This document shows, in pieces, positions 8,818 to 17,398 of a stretch of 64,000 nt of DNA (positions are counted from its first letter, which is position 1; each line of letters begins with the position of its first letter). The stretch is from a bacterium (GTDB lineage: Bacteria > Pseudomonadota > Alphaproteobacteria > Micavibrionales > UBA2020). Position numbers and translations under genes: made by a program. The stretch lies in contig JAQSDV010000007.1 of assembly GCA_029945425.1 (NCBI GenBank), positions 342,325 to 406,324 on the forward strand, in the 5' to 3' direction. The notes under the pieces were generated by a model. That model was not told the origin of the DNA, ran no database searches, and was given only the letters and a program-made list of their open reading frames with translations.

Positions 8818-11000
8818 CACAACTGGCCACTGACATTATCGGCACGGAAGACCTTTCCGCAAGCTGCCGTAAACTAGAAAACGGCAATAGCGAAGCTATG
8901 CTTGTCCTGCCGACAATTCATTGTGGTGGGTGCGTCTCCCGAATTGAAAAAGGGATTTCGCGGATTGAAGGCGTTAAATCCGTGCGAGTCAACCTGACCA
9001 GCAAGCGCATGACGGTACAATGGGCAGGTGATCACCCTCCCGGCATCCTGGACGCCCTGCGCTCGATGGGGCATACGCCGCAACTTCTGGGGCAAGAGGA
9101 ACAGGGCAAGGACAAAGTCTTGTCGATGCTGATAAGCGCTTTGGCAGTATCCGGCTTCGGCGCCAGTAATATCATGATTCTCTCCGTCGCTGTGTGGTCG
9201 GGCGTCGAAGACCAGACGCGCACCCTGTTTCACTGGCTCTCTGCGCTGATTGCGCTGCCAGTCGTCATCTATTCCGGAAGGGTATTTTTCGCATCCGCCT
9301 ATCGTGCGCTTCGGCGTTTCGAGACAAACATGGATGTACCGATTTCACTCGGCATCACTCTTGCCTGCATCCTGAGCATTTACGATACGCTTCATGACGG
9401 AAAATATGCGTATTTCGACGCTGCTGTGTCACTGATTTTCTTCCTTCTCATCGGGAGGACTCTTGACCATCTTATGCGGGCAAAGGCGAGCACGGCGGTA
9501 AGCAATCTGGCCAGGCTTGTCGGCCATACCGCAACGGTAGAAGAAGATGGTTCATTCCGGACGATACTGGTAAATGATATACGCAAGGACATGATTTTGC
9601 TCATTGCGGCAGGGCAGCGCGTGCCTGTTGATTCCGTCGTCATCGACGGCCAATCCGATGTTGACGCCTCGCTCGTTTCGGGGGAAAGCCTGCCCTTGAC
9701 GGTTTGTGCAGGCGGCGAACTGCGTTCCGGATATCTGAACCTTTCGGCACCGTTGCATGTAAGGGCTACATCAGGTACTGGGGATTCCTTCCTGGCTGAA
9801 ATGATGTCACTTATGGAAGGAGCAAATGCAAAGAAATCCCGCTATCAGCGGCTCGCAGACCGCGCCTCCCGCATTTATACGCCTGCCGCCCATATCGCTG
9901 CTTTCATGACATTCGCCGGATGGATGATCGCCAGCGGTGATTTCCACGCAGCTGCAACCGCCGCCATTACAGTTCTTATCATAACCTGTCCCTGCGCCCT
10001 CGGCCTTGCTGTGCCAATGGTGCAGGTTATCGCCTCCAGAAATCTCTTCGGCACGGGTATTGTTGTCAAAAATGGCGAAGCCCTGGAGAGGCTTCGCGAA
10101 GCAGACACAGTCATTTTTGACAAGACCGGCACTTTGACATTGAGCGAACCGCAACTGTCTCATCCGGAAAATTACGTGACTGAACATTTGTCCATCGCAC
10201 GACAAATGGCGGCTTTCTCGCGGCATCCCTATTGTCGCGCCCTTGTGGCAGGAGTAGCTGATATAAAGCGGCTTGATAGCGTTTTCATTCGGGAAGTTCC
10301 AGGACAAGGAATGGAATTGTCTCTATCTGGAGATACCTATCGTCTCGGAAAAACTGATTGGGCATTAGGCACTGCGCAAGGAAATGTCAACCCAAGAAGT
10401 TCCTGTACGCTGTCCATAAACGGTGCGCTTCTTGACGAATTCTATTTCAAGGATTCATTGCGCCTAGATGCCTTCCAAACCGTGGCTAGATTGAAAGAAC
10501 GCGGGTACAAGGTTGAAGTACTGTCGGGCGACAAAACCGAACCTGTTGCAATGCTCTGCCGTGAGCTGGGAATCAGCTCATTTTCGGGTGCGGTAACACC
10601 GCAAGCCAAGCTGGTGCGTTTGAATGATCTGGCGGCAACTAGCCACAAGGTCATTATGATAGGTGACGGGCTGAATGACCTTCCTGCGCTGGCAGGTTCT
10701 CATGTTTCATTCGCTCCGTCCGGCGCGAATGACGTCAGCCAGAAAGCCGCCGACTTCATCTTGCTGGATGGCAAACTCGGGGGCATTCTTCACGCAATAG
10801 ATGTTGCAAAGCTATCTAACAATTACGTTCTACAGAATTTCACCTTGGCAGCAACGTACAATATCATTGCCTTGCCGCTTGCCATGGCGGGACTGGTCAC
10901 GCCTTTATTGGCCGCGCTTGCCATGTCCGCATCGTCAATAATGGTGGTGGCGAATGCCCTCCGGCTTTCACGCGCCCTCAGAAAATACGGAGCGACATAA
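8814..11000 (+). CDS. ccoI: copper-translocating P-type ATPase for cbb3 assembly
   Basis: CcoI/FixI exports copper across the inner membrane for the CuB centre of the oxidase. The 728-aa protein has an N-terminal heavy-metal domain with the Cys37-Gly-Gly-Cys40 site, eight expected membrane helices, the Cys392-Pro-Cys394 transport motif, the phosphorylated Asp436 in DKTGTLT, and the hinge GDGLND (617-622). HPY in the nucleotide-binding domain (SRHPYCRAL) matches the HP motif of P1B ATPases. Its position directly before ccoS supports CcoI rather than a copper-detoxifying CopA. Confidence 0.92.
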   Translation: MTQLATDIIGTEDLSASCRKLENGNSEAMLVLPTIHCGGCVSRIEKGISRIEGVKSVRVNLTSKRMTVQWAGDHPPGILDALRSMGHTPQLLGQEEQGKDKVLSMLISALAVSGFGASNIMILSVAVWSGVEDQTRTLFHWLSALIALPVVIYSGRVFFASAYRALRRFETNMDVPISLGITLACILSIYDTLHDGKYAYFDAAVSLIFFLLIGRTLDHLMRAKASTAVSNLARLVGHTATVEEDGSFRTILVNDIRKDMILLIAAGQRVPVDSVVIDGQSDVDASLVSGESLPLTVCAGGELRSGYLNLSAPLHVRATSGTGDSFLAEMMSLMEGANAKKSRYQRLADRASRIYTPAAHIAAFMTFAGWMIASGDFHAAATAAITVLIITCPCALGLAVPMVQVIASRNLFGTGIVVKNGEALERLREADTVIFDKTGTLTLSEPQLSHPENYVTEHLSIARQMAAFSRHPYCRALVAGVADIKRLDSVFIREVPGQGMELSLSGDTYRLGKTDWALGTAQGNVNPRSSCTLSINGALLDEFYFKDSLRLDAFQTVARLKERGYKVEVLSGDKTEPVAMLCRELGISSFSGAVTPQAKLVRLNDLAATSHKVIMIGDGLNDLPALAGSHVSFAPSGANDVSQKAADFILLDGKLGGILHAIDVAKLSNNYVLQNFTLAATYNIIALPLAMAGLVTPLLAALAMSASSIMVVANALRLSRALRKYGAT

Positions 11001-11159
11001 ATGTCGATGTTTACCCTTCTCTGGCCCATCAGCATCATTCTCGGCCTTATAGGGCTCGCTGCTTTTTTCTGGTCGTTGCGCAGCGGCCAGTATGGGGATT
11101 CTGCAGGCGATGCCCAGCGTATTCTATATGATGAGGATGCCCCTCTAGATAAGGACTAA
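11001..11159 (+). CDS. ccoS: cbb3 oxidase maturation protein CcoS
   Basis: This 52-aa protein has one membrane segment (about residues 5-25), then the typical FWSLRSGQYGD motif and a short acidic tail. CcoS is needed for incorporation of haem and copper into the oxidase. The gene begins one base after the ccoI stop and is the last of the operon. Its end overlaps the convergent haemoglobin gene by 4 bp. Confidence 0.9.
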   Translation: MSMFTLLWPISIILGLIGLAAFFWSLRSGQYGDSAGDAQRILYDEDAPLDKD

Positions 11160-11830
11160 TTCGGGTCTTTATAAAATTCGACAACAAACTCCGCATCGTC
11201 AAGCGGCGTTACAAAATGTAATGACTCTGGTTCGATAATTCCTGCGTTATCTGTTGTGAGGATATGGCTTTGTTCCCGGCCGATGGTATAAAGAAGCCGT
11301 CCTTTAGACACGACAATGCGACCGAACACGCCAGCTGCTGTTTTGTGCGCGCGACGCAAGGCATCCGGAATGCCCGCCGCTTGAAACGCCGGTGTGGAGC
11401 GATAATATTGCTGACTGGACGGCAGTGCCGGCATTGCTGGGGCGTTCAGCGAATTGCCGAAGAGGTCACGCGACATCATATCGGCAATGCTCACTGATTT
11501 ACGGATCAGCACGGTCGCGGGAACGAGCGCATGGGTTTCTAGAGCCGTGTTTGCGAATATCGCCAACCAGCGACTGAATAAAAGGCCATCGAATGAAGGA
11601 AGATTCCTATGCGCTTGAAGCGGATTTCCGTCATATCCCTTCTTGCCCAGAATGACGCCAGACCAGAAATTGCTGATTAATTCAAGATGCGGCTGCCATT
11701 CTTCATCTGTTGTGCCGATAGATGCCTCAAAGACCGGAGCAAGCCCTTTGTCCTGACGGACGCATGCGTAAAAACTATCTACCAGATGGCGCAAGGAATC
11801 ATCCGATATCGTTTCATATTTTTCTACCAT
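11156..11830 (-). CDS. group III truncated haemoglobin fused to a DUF1971 domain
   Basis: The 224-aa protein has two parts. Residues 1 to about 130 match group III truncated haemoglobins: RHLVDSFYACVRQDKGLAPVF, the FWSGVILG motif, QAHRNLPSF with the likely proximal His, and RWLAIF. Residues about 140-224 match DUF1971, the small cupin-like domain also found in some TehB proteins (AFQAAGIPDALRRAHKTA... through FVVEFYKDP). The domain may bind oxygen, NO or a metabolite; no function is proven. The ATG at 11830 is preceded by AGAGG. The gene converges on ccoS and probably serves low-oxygen or nitrosative conditions with its neighbours. Confidence 0.82.
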   Translation of the reverse strand: MVEKYETISDDSLRHLVDSFYACVRQDKGLAPVFEASIGTTDEEWQPHLELISNFWSGVILGKKGYDGNPLQAHRNLPSFDGLLFSRWLAIFANTALETHALVPATVLIRKSVSIADMMSRDLFGNSLNAPAMPALPSSQQYYRSTPAFQAAGIPDALRRAHKTAAGVFGRIVVSKGRLLYTIGREQSHILTTDNAGIIEPESLHFVTPLDDAEFVVEFYKDPN

Positions 11831-12027
11831 GACCGACCTCTGCTCTACATATCGTACGTTCAATTATAACCGAATTCGAAAATTTCCTTCTTAAAAAAGG
11901 GCGAGCTGTCGTGAAGTGTCTGCCTTTCTCTTCCACTCCCTTTGCCTTGATGCATCGCCAATTTAATTTACTTTGGAATTCCGAAGTATGGGGCGAAGGT
12001 CTTGCCAGCTGGCATGCTCTTTCGCCC

Positions 12028-14631
12028 CTATACAAATCGTGCGCCGACCCGCCGTAAAAGGGCGATCACGGAAGTTGCGCTTAAAATAACACCCCATAGT
12101 TCCCCTGATAAAGACCTTGTGGCGAAAGTCATTTGCATTGGAGGGAAATAGCACAAGACAAACTGGAGCAGAAAAATTCCCCCGGCAGTGATTGCAAGCG
12201 GGGCGTAATGCCGCACCAAGCTGCGATTTTGCTCGGGACAGGACGGGTACATCGAGATGAAATACCATACCTGAAAGCTGACCAGCGTCGTAAGCGCCGC
12301 CGTTCGCGCCAGTGCTTCGTCGCCGTAATATGCAGAAACTTGTGTAAATGTGAATATTGTTCCCGCCGTCATCACGCCGATATGCACCGCAAAAATAACC
12401 AGCGATTTTTTGTCGAAAAATCCTTTCTCCGCAGATACAGGGGGGGAACTCATAGCATCGCGCGCGCGTGGCAAAAATGCAAACGCCATAGAAAGAGTGA
12501 TAGAGGTGACGGTGTTCACCCACAATATTTGCAGCGGAGTGATCGGTTGTGGCAATCCGAGCAGCAGCGAGGCGAGAAGTGATAACCCTTCTGCGAAATC
12601 TGTGATAATCATAAACTGGATAGCAAGGCGAAGACTCTTATAAATATTTCTTCCTTCTTCGACGGCAGCCGCAATCGTAGCGAAGTTGTCGTCTGTAAGA
12701 ACGATGTCAGCAGCTTCCTTTGCCACATCAGTCCCTTGCATACCCATCACGATTCCGACATCCGCTGCCTTGAGGGCTGGCGCATCGTTTACACCGTCGC
12801 CCGTCATACTCACGACCATGCCATCCGCCTGCAGTGCCTTGACCAGGCGTAACTTATGCTGCGGGCGCATTCGGGCGAAGACATTCACGGCGATGGCGGA
12901 CGCGGCTAGCGCTGTATCGTCCATTGAATCGAGCTCGGCGCCCGTCAGCACCGCGCTTGCATTGAGCAGCCCGACTTCGGCAGCGATGACGGTGGCCGTA
13001 ACTGGATGGTCACCCGTTATCATCTTCACCGATATGCCCGCCTGCTGGCAAAGTCGTATAGCGTCGCGCGCTTCAGGCCGGGCCTGGTCAGCAATGCCCA
13101 GCAGCCCGACCAACACGAGTCCGCCGGATAGATCAGATTGGTAAAGACTGTCTTTGCTGCCAACCTTCTTCACCGCAATGGCCAGAACCCGTCTACCATT
13201 CTTTGCAAGCCCGTCAACGGCATCATCCCAATATGCGCGGTTGATGGGGCATACTTCGCCGCTTTCTTCCATCTGATGCCCGCATAAATGCAGAACTGCT
13301 TCCGGTGCTCCCTTCATGTATACGCGGTTTTCGCCCTCGGCTGCCCTGTGGAGCGTGCCCATATATTTGTGCTCGGCATCGAAAGGGATGACGGCCAGGC
13401 GCGGAAACACCGCCGAAACATCGTCCTTGAATAGCCCGGCTTTTCCGGCAAGGGCGAGCAGCGCGCCTTCCGTGGGGTCGCCATGCATATCCCAGCCGTC
13501 CTGTTGTTTCTGAATGACGGCATCGTTGTTCAGGACGCAAGCGTGAACAAGCGAGGACAAGGCGGAATGATCGGGATTTCCGGCAACGATGCGGACCGGA
13601 AATTGGCCTTCCGGTGCATAACCCGAGCCACCCACGGCCGTCACTCCGCCTGCGGTGACGACTTGGTCAGCCATCAACTCGTTCGTGGTCAAAGTGCCTG
13701 TCTTGTCGGTGCAGATGACCGTCACGTTGCCGAGAGTCTCTACGACAGGCAGGCGGCGTATAATCGCTTTGCGACGCGCCATCCTGCCGATGCCGGTGGC
13801 AAGTATTACGCTCATCGCGGCGGGCAGGCCTTCCGGCACGGCGGCAACAGTGATGCCGATCAAAATCATCACCATAGCTTCGAATGAAATGCCCCGCACA
13901 AGCATTCCAAATGCGAAGGCGATCAACGCCACGCCAAATACGGTGAATACGATGTAGCGGGAAAGTACGCCGACCCGTTTCGTCAATGGTGTCTCTGGCG
14001 ATTCCACATTCGCGATATGCCCGCTGATGCGGCCAATCTCGGTTTCAGGGCCGGTTGCGACCACTTCACCCCACCCGCTCCCTGTTGTAACAAGGGATCC
14101 GCTGTAGAGCAGGTTCGCAGCCTTATCTGTGATATCTGCCGTTTTTTCGCAGTCAAGAGATTCACCGGTCAGCATTGATTCTTCGGCCTTAAGGCCGTGC
14201 GCAGCGCGCAATGAAATGTCGGCGGGTACCCTGTCTCCCGCCACAATGATGACAGTGTCCCCTGGCACAAGCAGATTTGCAGTCAAACGTACCGTTTCCC
14301 CATCCCTGACCGCCAGCGCAGTAAGAGGGACGAGCTTGCGTATGCCGGCCAGTGTCATCTCGGCCTTCCGCTCCTGCACAAAACCAATCAGGGCGTTAAC
14401 AACGACAACGACTGCAATTACAGCCGTATCGATCCAATGCCCCATAAAGGCGGTCGCCATGCAGGAGAACAGAAGCAGGTAGACTAGCGCGTTATTGAAT
14501 TGCGCAGCGAAGCGCCACCATTGGGAAATGGCTGGCGGCTGTGCAACCTCGTTCAGGCCATGAACCGCCAGTTTTTTTTCTGCTTCCGTGCTGGAAAGGC
14601 CTCTTGGAGCCGCGTGGCTTGTGCTTGGCAT
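12028..14631 (-). CDS. P2-type cation-transporting ATPase
   Basis: This 867-aa P-type ATPase has an N-terminal Cation_ATPase_N segment, an actuator domain with TGES (MLTGESLDCEK), the VPEGLP ion-binding motif of helix M4 (Glu267), phosphorylated Asp309 in CTDKTGTLT, the hinge TGDGVNDAPAL, and a C-terminal six-helix domain. The motifs place it with Ca2+ (SERCA/PMCA-like) or related monovalent-cation pumps, not with the copper pumps. The ion cannot be fixed from sequence. The ATG follows GAGG at 8 nt. An FNR-like box lies 59 bp upstream, shared with the divergent host-attachment gene. Confidence 0.9.
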   Translation of the reverse strand: MPSTSHAAPRGLSSTEAEKKLAVHGLNEVAQPPAISQWWRFAAQFNNALVYLLLFSCMATAFMGHWIDTAVIAVVVVVNALIGFVQERKAEMTLAGIRKLVPLTALAVRDGETVRLTANLLVPGDTVIIVAGDRVPADISLRAAHGLKAEESMLTGESLDCEKTADITDKAANLLYSGSLVTTGSGWGEVVATGPETEIGRISGHIANVESPETPLTKRVGVLSRYIVFTVFGVALIAFAFGMLVRGISFEAMVMILIGITVAAVPEGLPAAMSVILATGIGRMARRKAIIRRLPVVETLGNVTVICTDKTGTLTTNELMADQVVTAGGVTAVGGSGYAPEGQFPVRIVAGNPDHSALSSLVHACVLNNDAVIQKQQDGWDMHGDPTEGALLALAGKAGLFKDDVSAVFPRLAVIPFDAEHKYMGTLHRAAEGENRVYMKGAPEAVLHLCGHQMEESGEVCPINRAYWDDAVDGLAKNGRRVLAIAVKKVGSKDSLYQSDLSGGLVLVGLLGIADQARPEARDAIRLCQQAGISVKMITGDHPVTATVIAAEVGLLNASAVLTGAELDSMDDTALAASAIAVNVFARMRPQHKLRLVKALQADGMVVSMTGDGVNDAPALKAADVGIVMGMQGTDVAKEAADIVLTDDNFATIAAAVEEGRNIYKSLRLAIQFMIITDFAEGLSLLASLLLGLPQPITPLQILWVNTVTSITLSMAFAFLPRARDAMSSPPVSAEKGFFDKKSLVIFAVHIGVMTAGTIFTFTQVSAYYGDEALARTAALTTLVSFQVWYFISMYPSCPEQNRSLVRHYAPLAITAGGIFLLQFVLCYFPPMQMTFATRSLSGELWGVILSATSVIALLRRVGARFV

Positions 14632-14689
14632 CTTTATAACCTCAGGTTAGGAGTGCTGCGGAAGCCGCTATAAACTCATCGGTGGTATT

Positions 14690-14703
14690 TTGACTTTTGT
14701 CAA
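14690..14703. promoter_or_regulatory. FNR-like box between divergent genes
   Basis: TTGACTTTTGTCAA fits TTGAY-N4-RTCAA with perfect symmetry. It lies almost midway between the start of the cation ATPase (14631, minus) and the host-attachment gene (14758, plus), so it could activate either or both. TAGAAT at 14721-14726 and, on the minus strand, TTTATA at 14674-14669 are possible -10 elements, but neither spacing is exact. Confidence 0.72.
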
Positions 14704-14757
14704 CGCAGGCACCCAGGTATTAGAATCTACTTGTAGTTAGATTTACAGGAGATTGAA

Positions 14758-15180
14758 ATGATCAAACACATGCATGCCAACGCGACCTCAAAGCCTCGCA
14801 AAAAAGCATGGATCGTCGTGGCGGATGGCCGTACCGCTCGCGTTTATGAGGAGGACGCGGAACACGGGCTGCGTCTGATCGATAAAATGATCTGCACACG
14901 CGACCACCACCATCTACATCATGTGCAACCTAAAGGGCAGAACATCGCCGCCGATGATGCCGCGTTCATTCAGGAGGTGGGGAAATGGCTGAAAGGCCAT
15001 GTAGATAACGGGAAGTTTGAAAGTTTTGCGTTTGTCGCAGACGCAGGCTTTATTCCCCATTTGGAATCCGGTTTCGGCGCGTCCTTCGAGGGTAAAATGA
15101 CGCGGCATATCCCCCATGATTTTGGCAACCTCGGTGACGATGCTGCGACGGAAAAGCTCTGTAACATCATGTATTTTTAA
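14758..15180 (+). CDS. host attachment family protein (eRF1-like fold)
   Basis: The 140-aa protein matches the 'protein required for attachment to host cells' family, a bacterial eRF1-related fold. WIVVADGRTARVYEED forms the first strand and helix, and a histidine-rich DHHHLHHVQPKGQN replaces the usual loop. The family occurs in oxygen- and stress-responsive regulons; the biochemical activity is unknown. AGGAG precedes the start closely. It overlaps the convergent Crp/Fnr gene by 4 bp. A second member lies at 17399. Confidence 0.75.
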   Translation: MIKHMHANATSKPRKKAWIVVADGRTARVYEEDAEHGLRLIDKMICTRDHHHLHHVQPKGQNIAADDAAFIQEVGKWLKGHVDNGKFESFAFVADAGFIPHLESGFGASFEGKMTRHIPHDFGNLGDDAATEKLCNIMYF

Positions 15181-15962
15181 TCGGGTTTGCCGATTTTGAT
15201 AAGTTTTTTGCCGGGGCAGGTCGCTGCGCGTTCACAGTCCTCGCCACGTGAGCCAGAGCATTCACCGGGCAATGAGGAGCAATGGTTGCAGCAATATTCA
15301 ACCAGCGTGGAAAATTTATCGACCGTTACTTCTGATCCCTGAACCGTAACGCCCACAGGCTTCAATTGTGTTAGCGCGCGCGAGAATGTTTCAGCCTGCA
15401 TGCCAAGCCGCGACGCCGCGAGTGATTTGTCGTAGGGAAAGGAAAACGTGCCGCCCTTGCCGATCATGCCGGAGGAAAGCTGAAGTATCAGGCAGCCGAC
15501 GCGCTGCGGCGCGCTCATCAGCGCAAGATGCTCGTTTTCCATCTGGAGGTTGCGCATCTCGCGCGACATCGAATTCATGATGCGCGCCATCACTTCGTGG
15601 TTGGCGAGCGCCTGTTCGCGTAAAGTGGGGCTGGGGATTTCAAGGATGCGCGTTTCCTCTGCAGCTTCTGCAGAAAAAGGATAGCCCGCGTTACCGAAGA
15701 TAGCAGCTTCGCCAAAAACATCTCCGCGCGTGAAAAGTGCGACAACGGCTTCTTCACCTTCCACTGTTTCGCGGAAAAGCTTGACCCAGCCGCTGAGCAC
15801 AACGAACAAACGATCCGCCTCATCCCCTTGCATGAAGATGTTGCGTTTTTTTGAATATTTGCAGAGCCGTCCGGATTTAACGAAGGCATTTAACGTGCCT
15901 TCATCTAATTTTGCAAAGAAAGTAAGGCCGCGCAAAAACGTACTAATTTCTTCGGTAATCAT
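15177..15962 (-). CDS. Crp/Fnr family regulator with C-terminal cysteine cluster
   Basis: This 261-aa protein has a cyclic-nucleotide-binding-like sensor domain (about residues 12-125), a dimerisation helix and a winged helix-turn-helix. The recognition helix SRLGMQAETFSRALTQL has the E..SR arrangement that reads TTGAT half-sites in FNR and FixK. It lacks the N-terminal [4Fe-4S] cysteine cluster of E. coli FNR. Instead its C-terminal tail carries six cysteines at about residues 224, 225, 228, 235, 243 and 249, which could hold a metal or iron-sulfur centre. It is the likely regulator of the five island boxes, by inference from the helix and proximity. Confidence 0.88.
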   Translation of the reverse strand: MITEEISTFLRGLTFFAKLDEGTLNAFVKSGRLCKYSKKRNIFMQGDEADRLFVVLSGWVKLFRETVEGEEAVVALFTRGDVFGEAAIFGNAGYPFSAEAAEETRILEIPSPTLREQALANHEVMARIMNSMSREMRNLQMENEHLALMSAPQRVGCLILQLSSGMIGKGGTFSFPYDKSLAASRLGMQAETFSRALTQLKPVGVTVQGSEVTVDKFSTLVEYCCNHCSSLPGECSGSRGEDCERAATCPGKKLIKIGKPD

Positions 15963-16091
15963 GAAATGAAACCCTTATGTTGCAGCAACGGCACAATAGT
16001 ACACCTTAAGCGCAATAAGGATTATGTAATTATGACAGTAAGGCAATGGGGTAGTTAATGCAATGTTGTTATTAATTTAGAGTTGCGCTCA

Positions 16092-16259
16092 TTAGTCTGT
16101 AGCTCGATTACAGCATTCCTCTTCCTTTCGAGTCAGGCGCACAGGCAGGACTAGCCGTGCGGGAACAAGCCGCAAATGACAAGTCCGCATAACACAGCGC
16201 ACCGCACAGCCTATGTCAGTAGCGCATGTGGAGGACATAGTCTGGATTTTCGCTGAAGT
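16092..16259 (-). CDS. small cysteine-rich protein with FNR-type promoter
   Basis: The product is unrecognised: 55 aa, beginning MTSAKIQTMSST and ending TRKEEECCNRATD, with seven cysteines. The case for a real gene is regulatory. AGGAGAG lies 7 nt before the ATG, CATAAT (16292-16287) is a good -10 element, and the FNR box at 16314-16327 is centred about 41 bp before the predicted start of transcription, the classic class II layout. The cysteines and charged tail recall small zinc-ribbon proteins of the TraR/DksA type, but spacing does not match and this is only a guess. A longer in-frame reading to 16376 would cover the promoter and is less likely. Confidence 0.45.
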   Translation of the reverse strand, partial: TSAKIQTMSSTCATDIGCAVRCVMRTCHLRLVPARLVLPVRLTRKEEECCNRATD

Positions 16260-16313
16260 CATTTTTTTCTCTCCTAATAAGACACCATTATGCGCCCTCG
16301 ATTTTAGCTGATC

Positions 16314-16327
16314 TTGATTTTTGTCAA
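16314..16327. promoter_or_regulatory. FNR-like box in front of the 55-aa ORF
   Basis: TTGATTTTTGTCAA combines one TTGAT and one GTCAA half-site around a 4-base spacer. With CATAAT at 16292-16287 on the minus strand it is centred near -41, as in an FNR-activated promoter. It is 118 bp from the plus-strand ORF at 16445 and could serve that too. Confidence 0.78.
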
Positions 16328-16444
16328 GGACAGCCACGAGCCCTCCTAGCAGGTTGTAAAGACGCGCTAATTTCAAATTTTTTTAACCTTCCAAAAACCG
16401 GGCAGTTATTTCACTAATACGCTGAGATATAAGGAATCGAGGGA

Positions 16445-16729
16445 ATGTCAGAGAGCCGGCAAGAAGAATCCCCAACCGAATGGACAATCGATCTACCTGG
16501 TCGCCTTGCGACGCATGTTACGGGTCTTGTCATTCTCATGTCACCTGATGCGCTGTATGCAGAAAAATGGACGGGACGCTGTCTTAACGCGCGCCTGTGG
16601 GCTGACGAAGATATGGCGTCCCGCTCGCTTCTTTTGCCGAGGCTGTTGCGAACGGGCGTTGCAACTTTCACGCGCGAATTACGCCAGAGCGCTGGAAGGC
16701 CAGCAACCGCGCTTTCTTCCAGTTTTTGA
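16445..16729 (+). CDS. hypothetical small protein
   Basis: The family is not recognised. The 94-aa frame begins MSESRQEESPTEWTIDLPGRL and has AAGGA 9 nt before the start. It contains no clear membrane span or known motif. Its stop overlaps the FNR-like box that precedes hsp20. A second overlapping frame (16506-16757) and a minus-strand frame exist; this one has the best start. It could be a relic. Confidence 0.35.
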   Translation: MSESRQEESPTEWTIDLPGRLATHVTGLVILMSPDALYAEKWTGRCLNARLWADEDMASRSLLLPRLLRTGVATFTRELRQSAGRPATALSSSF

Positions 16730-16739
16730 CATCCGTCAA
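16726..16739. promoter_or_regulatory. FNR-like box upstream of hsp20
   Basis: TTGACATCCGTCAA is a symmetric TTGAC-N4-GTCAA site. CTATTA at 16763-16768 is placed about 30 bp from its centre, which fits a -10 element with the box near -41. The hsp20 start is at 16815. The unit it would control runs from hsp20 through the acyl-CoA synthetase. Confidence 0.72.
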
Positions 16740-16814
16740 GAGTCCGGGTTCAAATAAGGGGTCTATTAAGATTGTAGGCACCGCAATGGTGGCTCAACCC
16801 TGAAGGAGAATAAA

Positions 16815-17333
16815 ATGTCCAAAATTCGTGACTTGATTTCCTGCAACCTGCCGGCCGCCATCGCCGTGAACAGGGGCCGCGTCTCGCAATCCCTCGCCTC
16901 GCTGCAAGATGAAATGAACCGCCTTTTCAGTCATTACTATCATGGCATGGAAGTGCGCATGACCGACTGGGAAAACCTCCCGGCCTCATCGCCCGCCGTC
17001 AATGTGTCCGAAGCCGTTGAAGGCTTCAAGATCGATGCCGCCCTGCCGGGTATCGACGCAAAGGATATCAAGGTTGAAAGCGTCTGCGGCATGCTCACGA
17101 TTTCGGGCGAATTCCGCGAGGAAAAGACGGAAGCAAAGGACGGCAGAACCGACACCTATCTGCGCCGCGAAATTTCGTCGGGTGCCTTCATCCGCAGCGT
17201 GCAGCTTCCTGAATCTGCCGATTGCGACAAGGCTGTAGCCGAATTCCGGAATGGCATCCTGACAGTGTCCGTCCCGAAACTGGCGGAAGCGCAGCAAAAA
17301 CCGCGCAAGATCGATGTGAAACTGGCGGCCTAA
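16815..17333 (+). CDS. Hsp20 family small heat-shock protein
   Basis: This 172-aa holdase has the alpha-crystallin domain at about residues 58-160: PAVNVSEAVEGFKIDAALPGI, then LTISGEFREEK and the terminal FRNGILTVSVPK motif. An unusually long N-terminal arm precedes it. Hsp20 proteins bind unfolding proteins in the cytoplasm without ATP. AAGGAG precedes the start. It is first in a run of five same-strand genes behind an FNR-like box, as in hypoxia regulons of other bacteria. Confidence 0.9.
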   Translation: MSKIRDLISCNLPAAIAVNRGRVSQSLASLQDEMNRLFSHYYHGMEVRMTDWENLPASSPAVNVSEAVEGFKIDAALPGIDAKDIKVESVCGMLTISGEFREEKTEAKDGRTDTYLRREISSGAFIRSVQLPESADCDKAVAEFRNGILTVSVPKLAEAQQKPRKIDVKLAA

Positions 17334-17398
17334 CGGCGCCCGAGGACGGGAGCCGCCTCTTCGGAGGGCTCCCTGTCTCCCAACTCAAGGACGAGCAA

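Noticed and set aside
14641..14760. Divergent promoter details (TTTATA and TAGAAT as definite -10 elements)
   Set aside because: Neither is at the exact class II distance from the box, so only the box is called.
16745..16760. GGTTCAAAT sequence resembling a tRNA T-loop
   Set aside because: No cloverleaf or acceptor stem can be formed around it.
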